Positions 36,590 to 46,209 of a stretch of DNA of 64,000 bases are shown here, piece after piece (within the stretch, counting starts at the first letter, position 1; each line of letters opens with the position of its first letter). The translations under genes and the position numbers were made by a program. This DNA is from Lachnospiraceae bacterium (GTDB lineage Bacteria > Bacillota > Clostridia > Lachnospirales > Lachnospiraceae), in NCBI GenBank assembly GCA_015057035.1, contig SVFC01000009.1, positions 1-64,000 on the forward strand, in the 5' to 3' direction. Below the pieces are notes generated by a model that made no database searches, was not told where the DNA came from, and saw only the letters and a program-made list of their open reading frames with translations.

Positions 36590-39379
36590 ATGGGAAAATA
36601 TGATTACCAAAAATCTTATGCAAGACAAATTGAAAGTATAGTCATTGTTATCTGTGCATTTTACAGCTTTACACAGTTATTTTTGGGATACAAAAACGAC
36701 TGGAATCCAGTGGGACAGATGGTAGTACTTTGTGGAATGCTGATTTCATGGATTTATTTCTTTGGACAGTATCAGACTTATGAAGTTCGAGCATATGTTA
36801 CAAGTATTATGTCGCAGTTAACAGTATTTATGTATGCTGCAGAAGTAGGGGACTTTTACTCTGTAATATCTGTCTACCTTAGTTTGTGTATTGCATTGGG
36901 ATTATATGGTATTCCGAAAGTAATGACTATACCATTAATATCATATACAGGAATTATTCTTCACTGTATTTTTATTGATAAATCTTTGGCCTGGGGACAC
37001 TATGATTCCGATTTGGGAATGGTAATGAGAGTACTGCAGGGCTATTTGGTATGGTTTGTAGTTTTCTATTTGGTTTATCGTTATCAGACGACACAGGAAA
37101 GTATGTTGGAAATGATCGATGCTTTAAAGAAATCAGAGCGTCAGAAGGATGATTTCCTGGCAAATGTTAGCCATGAAATTCGTACACCAATTAATACCAT
37201 TTGTGGCATTAGTGAAATTATGCTGAGGGATGGTGTTCCTCAGGAAATGAAAGAAGATATATTAAATATTCAGTCAGCTGGCCGCAACCTGATGATGGTA
37301 GTAAGTGATATTCTTGATTACTCTGAACTTCAGGAAGGTGAGTTTGATATCGTAGAGGAAAACTATTATGTTAGTTCTACGATATATGATGTCATTAATA
37401 TGACCATGGCGAAAAAGAGTGAGAAAAAATTAGAACTGATTATCAACTGTGATGCAAATATTCCTAGTGTTCTGATTGGGGATGAGCAGAAGATTCGTCG
37501 TGTTATTATGAACCTTGTGAATAATGCGATTGAATTTACAGAAGAAGGCTGTGTATGTATTGAATTTGGATACCGTAAAGAAGAATATGGCGTAAACTTA
37601 ATTGTTACCGTAAAAGATACTGGTAGCGGTATGTCCAAAGAAGACATTGAAAAACTATTCGTCAAGTTTTCACAGGTTGATATGGGACGAACAAGAAAAA
37701 AAGGTGGCGTTGGGCTGGGACTTGCCATTGCACAGGCCATTATATATAAAATGGGTGGTTTTATTACCGTTAAGAGTGAGCTTGGAAAAGGTAGTGAATT
37801 CCGCTTTGTTATTCCACAAAAGGTATTTGATGAGAAGCCAATTGCGGAAATTCCAAATAAAGAAGAGATTAATGCAGCTGTTTACATCAACATGGAACAG
37901 TTTGAATATACGGCACTTCGAGATGAATATAGTAATAATATACGTCAGATTACAGAGCAAGCGGGCGTTAAAGTTCGAGTATTCCGTAATCTTATGGAAT
38001 TGAAACGTTGGTCTAAACGAGAGAGATATAATCAGATATTTATTAGTTTAAAAGAATATCAGGAAGATTCTGTATTCTTTGATAATTTATCAATGCAGGC
38101 TAAGGTTCATGTGATTTTGGACAATAGTGATGAAGCAAAGGTTCAGAATCGATTAATCAATAAGATTATTAAACCGTTCTTCGTGCTTTCGATTATGACT
38201 GCTTTGAAGAATCAGAACAGGGACGAAAAAGAAGAAGGAAGAATTCTAGATGATGCACATCAGTTATATGCACCAGATGCAAGTGTATTGGTAATTGATG
38301 ATAATCAGATGAATATTCGAGTTGTAGAAGGCCTATTAAAAGAATACGGATTGAAAGTGGATTCTGCATTAAGTGGTCCAGAAGGAATTGCGATGTTAGA
38401 GAACAGAAGCTATGATATGGTATTCTTAGACCATATGATGCCAGAGATGGATGGTGTAGAAACATTACATCATATTCGTCGCAAACAGGACTCTTATTTC
38501 AAGGAGATTCCAATTGTTGCGCTGACAGCCAATGCTATCGCTGGAACAAGAGAAATGCTTATCAAAGAAGGATTTGACGATTTCCTTCCAAAGCCAGTAG
38601 AAAGCTCCGTTCTGCAGCGTGCATTAAAACGTCACATTCCTATTAAGAAACAGAAGTCTTTGGAAGAATATGTACAGAATGAACCTGTTGAAGAAGTGGC
38701 AGAAAAACCTGTGGCGGTGAAATCTATGCCAGAAACAAAGGTAAAACCTGCAACTACAACATCTTCAGAACTTCAAATTGGGGATTTAGAGATTTCCAAA
38801 GGTATTATGTACTGTGGAAACCAGAAAAACTACATTGAAATCTTAAAAACCCACCGTGATAGTGGCGAAGAAAACATGAGTGCGTGTCAGGCTCTTTTTG
38901 ATAAAGAAGATTGGAAGAACTATACCATTACAGTTCATGGCATTAAGAGCTCTATGATGAGCATCGGCGCTGTAAAACTATCAGAAATGGCCAAGGCTTT
39001 GGAAATGGCAGGAAAAGGCGAGGACTATACATATATTCGTGCAAATCACGAACCTATGATGGATGAATATCGTCGCATCATTGACATTTTGAATCATAGC
39101 GATGTGTTAGGGGCACCAAAAGCGGCAGAGGCGGTTTGTGAAAAAACTGAAATAGAAGAGTCTGTTTTTGCAAATATGTTAACCGAAATGGAAAACGCTT
39201 CCTATGAATTAGATGACGCAAAGATGAAGGGAATCTTAGATCAGCTTAGCGCATATTCCTATGGAGGCAAGGATTTAGCGAAAGAACTTCAGACTGTATA
39301 CAAAAAGGTTGAGATGTCAGATCTTATGTCTGCATATGAAACTGTAGTGAAACTAAAAGACAAAATCAAAAAGGCTTAA
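36590..39379 (+). CDS. Membrane hybrid histidine kinase (HK-pseudoREC-REC-HPt)
   Basis: FLANVSHEIRTPINTICGISEIML; VLVIDDNQMNIRVVEG..MVFLDHMMPEMDGVET; HPt TVHGIKSSMMSIGAVKLSEMAKALE. Confidence 0.92.
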   Translation: MGKYDYQKSYARQIESIVIVICAFYSFTQLFLGYKNDWNPVGQMVVLCGMLISWIYFFGQYQTYEVRAYVTSIMSQLTVFMYAAEVGDFYSVISVYLSLCIALGLYGIPKVMTIPLISYTGIILHCIFIDKSLAWGHYDSDLGMVMRVLQGYLVWFVVFYLVYRYQTTQESMLEMIDALKKSERQKDDFLANVSHEIRTPINTICGISEIMLRDGVPQEMKEDILNIQSAGRNLMMVVSDILDYSELQEGEFDIVEENYYVSSTIYDVINMTMAKKSEKKLELIINCDANIPSVLIGDEQKIRRVIMNLVNNAIEFTEEGCVCIEFGYRKEEYGVNLIVTVKDTGSGMSKEDIEKLFVKFSQVDMGRTRKKGGVGLGLAIAQAIIYKMGGFITVKSELGKGSEFRFVIPQKVFDEKPIAEIPNKEEINAAVYINMEQFEYTALRDEYSNNIRQITEQAGVKVRVFRNLMELKRWSKRERYNQIFISLKEYQEDSVFFDNLSMQAKVHVILDNSDEAKVQNRLINKIIKPFFVLSIMTALKNQNRDEKEEGRILDDAHQLYAPDASVLVIDDNQMNIRVVEGLLKEYGLKVDSALSGPEGIAMLENRSYDMVFLDHMMPEMDGVETLHHIRRKQDSYFKEIPIVALTANAIAGTREMLIKEGFDDFLPKPVESSVLQRALKRHIPIKKQKSLEEYVQNEPVEEVAEKPVAVKSMPETKVKPATTTSSELQIGDLEISKGIMYCGNQKNYIEILKTHRDSGEENMSACQALFDKEDWKNYTITVHGIKSSMMSIGAVKLSEMAKALEMAGKGEDYTYIRANHEPMMDEYRRIIDILNHSDVLGAPKAAEAVCEKTEIEESVFANMLTEMENASYELDDAKMKGILDQLSAYSYGGKDLAKELQTVYKKVEMSDLMSAYETVVKLKDKIKKA

Positions 39380-39390
39380 GAGGAAATGCT

Positions 39391-42060
39391 ATGTTTAGAA
39401 AATTACACAAATTATTCTTAAGTGATGAAATTGAAATGAAAGAAAGGCTGTTCCGTGTGATTTTATTGGTGGGAACAGTTGCGGTAGCTGCGGCAATTAT
39501 TCAGGGATTGACACTTGTAAATGCCTGGAATCTGATGATTGTTTATGGAATTATGTTTGTGGCGTTCATTGTGGCATTCATATCTACATTTAGATTCCGT
39601 AATACGGATTTTGCGGCAATGTTAATCGGTGTGGTTATTATTATGATTGCGCTTCCGTTTATTTTCTTCAAAGGAGGCGGAATCAATAGTGGTGCATCTA
39701 CCTGGATGTGTATGGGATTATTCTATGTGTTTTTGATGTTTACAGGAACGAAGAGATGGATATTCCTGACACTTACTTTGTTCACAGATGTGACCTGCTA
39801 TGTTGTGGCATTTTTATATCCAGATGCAGTGGATGAACTTGCTACTCCATTTGAGATTCATTTTGATGCGGGATTTGCGGTTATTGTAGTTGGTTTGACG
39901 ATTGGTACAATCATGAGCTTTCAAACAGCAGTATATGAGCGTGAACGAAGAATTAATGAAGAACAAAAGCGGGAATTAGAATCATTAAGCAAATCAAAAG
40001 ATATTTTCTTTGCTAGCATGAGTCATGAAATTCGTACACCTATTAATTCTATTGTAGGTTTGAATGAATTGATTTTGCGCGAGAACCCATCGGAAGATAT
40101 TCAAAATTACGCTAAGAATATACAGAATGCCAGCAAGATGCTGTTATCTCTGGTGAATGACATCTTGGATTTGTCACAGCTTGAGATTAATAAAATGCAG
40201 CTTGCGGATGAAGACTATCGTATATATGATATGTTCCACGAAATTGTGGACATTATGAAGATCCGCATGAATGACAAGAAATTGAAGTTTATGGTAGATA
40301 TTGATAGTTCTTTGCCAGCTGTGTTACGTGGTGATGAAAGACGTATAAAACAGGTTTTACTGAATATTCTTAGTAATGCTGTGAAATACACCCAGGAAGG
40401 TTCTGTGACATTAACGTGTAAACATGAGATGCTGGAGGATGGCAGAGCAAATATCATTATTTCTGTAGCGGATACAGGAATTGGTATTCGTAAAGAGGAA
40501 TTGGATTATTTGTTTGATGCATTTATGCGTTTAGACATTAAGCAGACGAATCGCATCGAAGGAACGGGATTAGGACTTTCGATTACAAAGCATTTAGTGG
40601 ATTTAATGGGAGGAAAGATTACCGTAGACAGTATCTATACCCAGGGATCTTTGTTTACTGTTAAGATTCCTCAGACCATCATTGATGATGCTTCTATGGG
40701 AGAATTCCTATCAGAACAGGATGCTCACACGGTATCAGCATATTACAGCAAATCTTTTGAAGCGCCAGAAGCGAGAATTTTGATTGTGGATGATGATGAC
40801 CTGAATCTGATTATTACAACAAAACTTCTTCAGGATACGAAGATGTCCATAGATACTGCCAGCAGTCCGGATGAATGTTTGCGTAAAACCATGCGCCGTT
40901 ACTATAATTTGATTTTTATGGATTATATGATGCCAGAGCGAGATGGTGGAGAAGTCTTAAAAGAGATTCGCAAACAGGAAAATGGATTGTGTAAAGATAC
41001 TCCGGTTGTATTATTGTCAGCCAATGTATTTGGTGACAAAATGACTGAATACCAGCAAATGGGATTTGATGGAATGTTGGAAAAACCAATTAATGCTACT
41101 AAATTGGAAGAGGAAGCGCTTAAATTTATTCCAGAGGAACTGATAGAGTATCGTAAGGAAAATAGTTTCAATGGTCAAAACGAAGGTTTTGTTTCTCGTT
41201 TGTTAACACGTAAACGTAAAAAAGTATATATTGCTTCGGATAGTATTTGTGATTTGCCACAAGAATACAAAGATAAATATGATATTAAGATTATGGATTT
41301 ATATATCCAGACCAAATACGGAAGATTCCGTGATTCTCAGGAATTGGATGTTAATAACCTTGCACAGTATTTGTCAGATAGTGAAAGTAAGGCAGAATCT
41401 TGGGCTGCGTCGGTAGAAGAGTATGAAAAATTCTTTGCAGAGGCATTGACAGAAGCAGAGGAAGTGATATATATTTCATTGGCTTCGAAAGTTGGAAAGT
41501 GTTATTGGAATGCAAAAGAAGCAGCGAAGGGATTCTCCCATGTGCATATTGTGGATTCAGGAATGCTTTCTTGTGGCCAGGGGCTGTTGGTTCTGTCTGC
41601 TGGTAAGATGGCGAATGAGGGGGCTACAGTTCAGGAGATTTGTTCTGAGTTGGAGCGATTGAAAAAGAAAACGGACTCTTCTTACATCATTCCAAAGGTT
41701 AATATCCTGTATCAAAAAGGTTTAACAGATAAAATCACTGCAACAATATGTGATATGTTTAACTGGCATCCAGTCTTGGGATGTGCAAGAGGTTCCGTTC
41801 ATGTGTTTGGAATTCGTGCTGGCAAGATGGAAAATGTATGGCGCAAGTATATTCGTTTCCATTTACGAAATAAGGCGAAGATTAATGATGAGATAATTTT
41901 CATTGTTCATGCAGGACTTAATGTTAGACAGCAAGAACTGGTTCAGGAAGAGGTTAGAAGATGTATTAAGTTTAAGAAAGTAGTATTTACTTCTGCATCT
42001 CCATCTAACGTATGTAATGCGGGATTAGGTTCTATAGGTATCGGTGTATTCCGAAAGTAA
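39391..42060 (+). CDS. Membrane hybrid histidine kinase fused to C-terminal DegV-type domain
   Basis: FFASMSHEIRTPINSIVGLNELIL; ILIVDDDDLNLIIT..LIFMDYMMPERDGGE; KKVYIASDSICDLPQEYKDKYDIKIMDLYIQT...HIVDSGMLSCGQGLLVLSAGKMA...GLGSIGIGVFRK. Confidence 0.9.
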   Translation: MFRKLHKLFLSDEIEMKERLFRVILLVGTVAVAAAIIQGLTLVNAWNLMIVYGIMFVAFIVAFISTFRFRNTDFAAMLIGVVIIMIALPFIFFKGGGINSGASTWMCMGLFYVFLMFTGTKRWIFLTLTLFTDVTCYVVAFLYPDAVDELATPFEIHFDAGFAVIVVGLTIGTIMSFQTAVYERERRINEEQKRELESLSKSKDIFFASMSHEIRTPINSIVGLNELILRENPSEDIQNYAKNIQNASKMLLSLVNDILDLSQLEINKMQLADEDYRIYDMFHEIVDIMKIRMNDKKLKFMVDIDSSLPAVLRGDERRIKQVLLNILSNAVKYTQEGSVTLTCKHEMLEDGRANIIISVADTGIGIRKEELDYLFDAFMRLDIKQTNRIEGTGLGLSITKHLVDLMGGKITVDSIYTQGSLFTVKIPQTIIDDASMGEFLSEQDAHTVSAYYSKSFEAPEARILIVDDDDLNLIITTKLLQDTKMSIDTASSPDECLRKTMRRYYNLIFMDYMMPERDGGEVLKEIRKQENGLCKDTPVVLLSANVFGDKMTEYQQMGFDGMLEKPINATKLEEEALKFIPEELIEYRKENSFNGQNEGFVSRLLTRKRKKVYIASDSICDLPQEYKDKYDIKIMDLYIQTKYGRFRDSQELDVNNLAQYLSDSESKAESWAASVEEYEKFFAEALTEAEEVIYISLASKVGKCYWNAKEAAKGFSHVHIVDSGMLSCGQGLLVLSAGKMANEGATVQEICSELERLKKKTDSSYIIPKVNILYQKGLTDKITATICDMFNWHPVLGCARGSVHVFGIRAGKMENVWRKYIRFHLRNKAKINDEIIFIVHAGLNVRQQELVQEEVRRCIKFKKVVFTSASPSNVCNAGLGSIGIGVFRK

Positions 42061-42075
42061 ATTGATGAGGTTTAT

Positions 42076-42990
42076 ATGGAAAATATTTTTGAAATTTTAA
42101 AAGCGATTTTATTTGGTATTGTAGAAGGTATTACAGAGTGGCTTCCAATTAGTAGTACAGGACATATGATTTTGCTTAACGAGTTTGTGCAATTAGATGT
42201 AAGCGAAGAATTCTGGGATATGTTTCTGGTGGTAATCCAGTTAGGCGCGATTCTTGCAGTTGTGGTTTTATTTTGGAATATTATTTGGCCATTTGGCTTA
42301 TCGAAAAATGTTCATGAGTTTTTCTCAGATAACGGAGATAAGGGCTTCTGGAAACAGAAAAACTGGCTTGTAGGACCAATTGCAGTAAAAATGGAAATCA
42401 TCATTAACTGGTTAAAAATTGTTGTTGCATGTATTCCTGCAATTGTATTTGTTATATTGGATTTGGATGATCTTTGCGACCAGTATTTTTACAATGCAAC
42501 AGGAGTTTCCATTGCATTAATTGTATTTGGTGTTGCATTTATCCTGATTGAAAATCGTAAGGCTACCAAATATGCAAAAGCAGAAGAGTTGATGCAGATT
42601 ACTTGGAAGATGGCGATGATGATTGGAATATTTCAGTTATTAGCAGCTGCATTTCCAGGAACTTCACGTTCAGGAGCTACGATTTTAGGAGCACTTCTGA
42701 TTGGGGTATCCAGAAAAGCAGCGAGTGAATTTACATTTATTCTTGCGATTCCAGTAATGTTAGGGGCAAGTTTATTAGAGTTGCTGGATTTTGGCTTTCA
42801 TTTATCCGGAAGCGAATGGGTAATTTTGGCGGTAGGAATGATTAGTGCATTTTTAGTATCTATTATCGTAATCAAGTTCCTGCTTAGTTATATTCGCAAA
42901 CATGATTTTAAAGTTTTCGGCTGGTATCGAATTGTGCTTGGCACTCTAGTTTTACTGTGTGGAGTGGCAGGAATCATTGAATTGTTCTAG
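42076..42990 (+). CDS. uppP: Undecaprenyl-diphosphatase
   Basis: GIVEGITEWLPISSTGHMILLNEF; FPGTSRSGATILGALLIGVSRKAASEFTFILAIPVMLGAS. Confidence 0.97.
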   Translation: MENIFEILKAILFGIVEGITEWLPISSTGHMILLNEFVQLDVSEEFWDMFLVVIQLGAILAVVVLFWNIIWPFGLSKNVHEFFSDNGDKGFWKQKNWLVGPIAVKMEIIINWLKIVVACIPAIVFVILDLDDLCDQYFYNATGVSIALIVFGVAFILIENRKATKYAKAEELMQITWKMAMMIGIFQLLAAAFPGTSRSGATILGALLIGVSRKAASEFTFILAIPVMLGASLLELLDFGFHLSGSEWVILAVGMISAFLVSIIVIKFLLSYIRKHDFKVFGWYRIVLGTLVLLCGVAGIIELF

Positions 42991-43001
42991 GAAGTTGCAA
43001 A

Positions 43002-43649
43002 ATGATGAAATTGTATGTGGCAAATGTTGAGTGCCTGAATAACACACAGACATTTGCGAAGTATTTGAGCAAAGTGAATGAGCGGCGGAGGACAAAGGTT
43101 CTCCGCTGTAAAAATGAAGAGGACAAGAAGCGTACGCTGTTAGCGGGATATTTGTTGGCTGTTGCTTTGGAGAATGAAGGTTATACATATGATAATCTGG
43201 AGTTTTCCAGAACAGCAGAGGGGAAACCATATGTTGAGGCTCATCCAGAAATCTGTTTTAGTATAAGCCATTCAGGGAAATATGCTGTTTGTCTTATTTC
43301 AGATCAAAATGTGGGTGTGGATGTGGAATATAAAAACCGCAAACTATTATTGAGTGGGAATGATAGCAAATTATTGTCCGTAATCAAAAGTAGTTTTTCA
43401 GAAGAAGAGTTTGTGGATTATCAAAATACACCGAAAGAATTACAGACAGAATTTTTCTTAAGACTGTGGACTAGAAAAGAAGCTGTCAGTAAAGCAATAG
43501 GAAAAGGTCTTGCTATGGATTTTTCCAAAATCTGTGTGTCAGATGAGAATGTTTTGTCCTTCTGGCTGGATGAAGAGTACTATATCAGTGTTTATCGGGA
43601 AAAGGATCAGTTGCAGAAAGAGGATTTAGAGATATGTATGATGAATTAA
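43002..43649 (+). CDS. 4'-phosphopantetheinyl transferase (Sfp-type)
   Basis: ICFSISHSGKYAVCLISDQNVGVDVEY; FFLRLWTRKEAVSKAIGKGL. Confidence 0.92.
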   Translation: MMKLYVANVECLNNTQTFAKYLSKVNERRRTKVLRCKNEEDKKRTLLAGYLLAVALENEGYTYDNLEFSRTAEGKPYVEAHPEICFSISHSGKYAVCLISDQNVGVDVEYKNRKLLLSGNDSKLLSVIKSSFSEEEFVDYQNTPKELQTEFFLRLWTRKEAVSKAIGKGLAMDFSKICVSDENVLSFWLDEEYYISVYREKDQLQKEDLEICMMN

Positions 43650-44137
43650 CGGCAAAAGATATTCAAAAGATGGAAGAAGAAATCGAATATCGCAAGTTGG
43701 TAGTTCGAAAAGAAGCGTTAGAAGACGTAAAAGAAGCTCGTGCTCATGGAGATTTGAGCGAGAACTTCGAATATAAGGCGGCGAAAAAATTCAAAAATGA
43801 AAATGAGAGTCGCATTCGTTATCTGGAAAAAATGATTCGAACTGCAAAGGTGATTTCAGAGGATTCTGCTGAAGATGAAGTGGGTATGAATAATACGGTG
43901 GAATTGTTTTTTGAAGAAGATAATGAAGTTGAAACCTATAAGATTGTTACTACCGTAAGAAGTAATTCCTTGAAGAATCTGGTGAGTAAGGAATCACCTC
44001 TTGGGGCAGCAATTTACGGACACAAGGTAGGAGACAGATGTGAAGTAAAAGTCAATGACAATTACTCTTATTATGTTGAGATTCGTAAAATAGAAAATAC
44101 AGTGGATGATGGAAGCGATGAATTAAGAAAATTCTAG
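43634..44137 (+). CDS. GreA/GreB-like transcription elongation factor
   Basis: KDVKEARAHGDLSENFEYKAAKKFKNENESRIRYLEKMI; SPLGAAIYGHKVGD. Confidence 0.85.
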   Translation: MYDELTAKDIQKMEEEIEYRKLVVRKEALEDVKEARAHGDLSENFEYKAAKKFKNENESRIRYLEKMIRTAKVISEDSAEDEVGMNNTVELFFEEDNEVETYKIVTTVRSNSLKNLVSKESPLGAAIYGHKVGDRCEVKVNDNYSYYVEIRKIENTVDDGSDELRKF

Positions 44138-44158
44138 TGCTTTTTAAAGGAGAATATT

Positions 44159-45028
44159 GTGAAAGTATCGCAGATTTTAAAAGAAGATAAAGTGACTATT
44201 TCCTGTGAGATGTTTCCACCAAAGCAGGGAACTATGTTGGAAAACTATAAAGGAATTGTTGCGGAAATGGCAAAACTGAAGCCGGCCTACTTAAGCTGTA
44301 CTTATGGTGCAACAGGTGGCACTTCAGATTATACGGTTGAGATTGCTGATGCAATAAATGCACACGGAATTCCGGCTATAGCACATTTGACCTGTGCGTC
44401 ATCTACCAAAGAAAAGGTAGATACAGTAATCAATCAACTAAAGAGTCGTGGAATTGAAAATATCCTGGCCTTACGTGGAGATATTCCGGAGAACGTGGAT
44501 TTTCCATTGCCTAATCAGTATCACCATGCAGTGGAGTTAATTGCTCAGATTAAACAGGCAGGCGATTTTTGTATTGGTGGAGCATGTTACCCAGAAGGAC
44601 ATCCAGAAGCTGCCACCATGGAAGAAGACCTAATCCATTTAAAGGAGAAAGTGGATGCTGGTTGCGAGTATCTTACCACGCAGATGTTTTTTGACAATAA
44701 CATTTATTACAATTTTATGTATAAAGCTTTGAAGAAAGGAATTGATGTTCCAGTAGTAGCTGGAATTATGCCTGTAACCAATGCTAATCAAGTAAAACGT
44801 ATTATTTCCTTATCTGGTAACTTGGTTCCTTCTAAGTTTATCAATATTGTAGACCGTTTCGGTGACAATCCAGATGCTATGAAGCAGGCTGGAATTGCTT
44901 ATGCTACAGAACAGATTATTGACCTGATTGCTAATGGGGCAAATCACATCCACATCTATTCTATGAATAAGCCAGATGTGGCTGAAGCAATTATGAATAA
45001 TTTATCCTATATCTATGTAAGGGGATAG
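44159..45028 (+). CDS. metF: Methylenetetrahydrofolate reductase
   Basis: SCEMFPPKQG; HLTCASSTKEKVDTVINQLKSRGIENILALRGDIP; GGACYPEGHPEA; TQMFFDNNIYYNF; GTG start after aaaggag. Confidence 0.95.
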   Translation: MKVSQILKEDKVTISCEMFPPKQGTMLENYKGIVAEMAKLKPAYLSCTYGATGGTSDYTVEIADAINAHGIPAIAHLTCASSTKEKVDTVINQLKSRGIENILALRGDIPENVDFPLPNQYHHAVELIAQIKQAGDFCIGGACYPEGHPEAATMEEDLIHLKEKVDAGCEYLTTQMFFDNNIYYNFMYKALKKGIDVPVVAGIMPVTNANQVKRIISLSGNLVPSKFINIVDRFGDNPDAMKQAGIAYATEQIIDLIANGANHIHIYSMNKPDVAEAIMNNLSYIYVRG

Positions 45029-45105
45029 CCCTTTTCCACAAAATGTGCTATAATATCTCTAAAGTTGCAATTTTGCTTATGTGAGATTGGATATGGAGAA
45101 AACAT

Positions 45106-45678
45106 ATGGCTAGAAAAGGATTGGCTGGACAATTAAATATGTTTGATTTTTTTAAGTCCATGGAAGATATTCCAATGGGTGAGGTGCAGATGGTGTCTTT
45201 GATGCCAGAGGATGAGCTAGAAGTGGCGGCTGAACCAGAAGTGATTGAAGAACCGGATGTGGTAGAATCTCAGAATGAGATAGAAATTCAGGAACAGGAA
45301 ATAGAGAAGACTGCTGTCAAGAAGGAAACTACACCACGCAAGAAACCGAAGAAGACTGTAGAACAACCTGTAGAAACGATTCCAAAGAAGGTGGAACCAG
45401 TTTCGATTCCTGAACCAGAAAAAGCAGAAAGTGATGAAGAGTCTTCCCGTCCAACGGTCAAAGTACAGAGAATCACATCCTCTGGAAACGATAAACCAGC
45501 AATGTGCCGTCAATATGTAATCGATGGAAGACAGTTAGAAATTGCCTACATAAATTACAATAAAGTGCGCATTACAAGGGAAGGACAGGAACCTGAGGTT
45601 TATGTTTTTGAATCTTCCAAAGAGGCGGTAGATTATTATGTGCAGAAAATGCAGGAATTAGAACCAGAAGAGGAATAG
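45106..45678 (+). CDS. Hypothetical protein, acidic low-complexity middle
   Basis: ORF with EEPDVVESQNEIEIQEQEIEK-type central region and a structured C-terminus. Confidence 0.6.
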   Translation: MARKGLAGQLNMFDFFKSMEDIPMGEVQMVSLMPEDELEVAAEPEVIEEPDVVESQNEIEIQEQEIEKTAVKKETTPRKKPKKTVEQPVETIPKKVEPVSIPEPEKAESDEESSRPTVKVQRITSSGNDKPAMCRQYVIDGRQLEIAYINYNKVRITREGQEPEVYVFESSKEAVDYYVQKMQELEPEEE

Positions 45679-45689
45679 GAGAGGTTTTT

Positions 45690-46142
45690 ATGAAAAGAGA
45701 AGAAGAATTAGTAAAACAGCTGACAGATATGGTGAAGGACACCAAGGCTGGAAAAGTACACTGGAATGTGATATGTCAGACGACAGAATATAACGACGCA
45801 GCGACAAAACCAACAGTAGAAGAAGATGGTTTACAGTGGACTGTGGATGAGTGTTATGTGTCTTATCACTGTGAATACAAAGGAAAAGAGTTTTTAATGA
45901 TTACATACGAGATGCTCCATACTGCAGGAGACAAGGTAAAATCTACAAATCTTGTATTTTTACCACCATTAGGTGTTCGTTATTTTGATATTCACACATT
46001 ATTACCATATTCTGTTGAAGCATCTCAGATGCTGATATATCAGGTGCATTCTTTATGGACATTGTTGCTTGACATGCACAAAGCTAACCCAGACAGTGTA
46101 ACGATGGATGTAAGTGAGAGAGTATTAACAATTGAGGATTAA
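45690..46142 (+). CDS. Hypothetical protein
   Basis: ORF 11 nt after the previous stop, with RBS ggagag. Confidence 0.65.
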   Translation: MKREEELVKQLTDMVKDTKAGKVHWNVICQTTEYNDAATKPTVEEDGLQWTVDECYVSYHCEYKGKEFLMITYEMLHTAGDKVKSTNLVFLPPLGVRYFDIHTLLPYSVEASQMLIYQVHSLWTLLLDMHKANPDSVTMDVSERVLTIED

Positions 46143-46147
46143 TGAGG

Positions 46148-46178
46148 TAGGGCTGTAGCTGAATGCGACAGCCCTATT
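46148..46178 (+). terminator. Rho-independent terminator
   Basis: agggctgtagctgaatgcgacagccct. Confidence 0.55.
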
Positions 46179-46209
46179 GTGCAGTAAATATGTTTTATTG
46201 GGGGAAAAT

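Noticed and set aside
38193-38465. Minus-strand ORF antisense to the hybrid kinase REC domain
   Set aside because: Antisense shadow of a conserved domain.
36524-46178. Similar agggctgt...cagccct hairpins at 36524 and 46148 as a mobile repeat
   Set aside because: Similarity is confined to the terminator stem and loops differ; more likely common terminator sequences.
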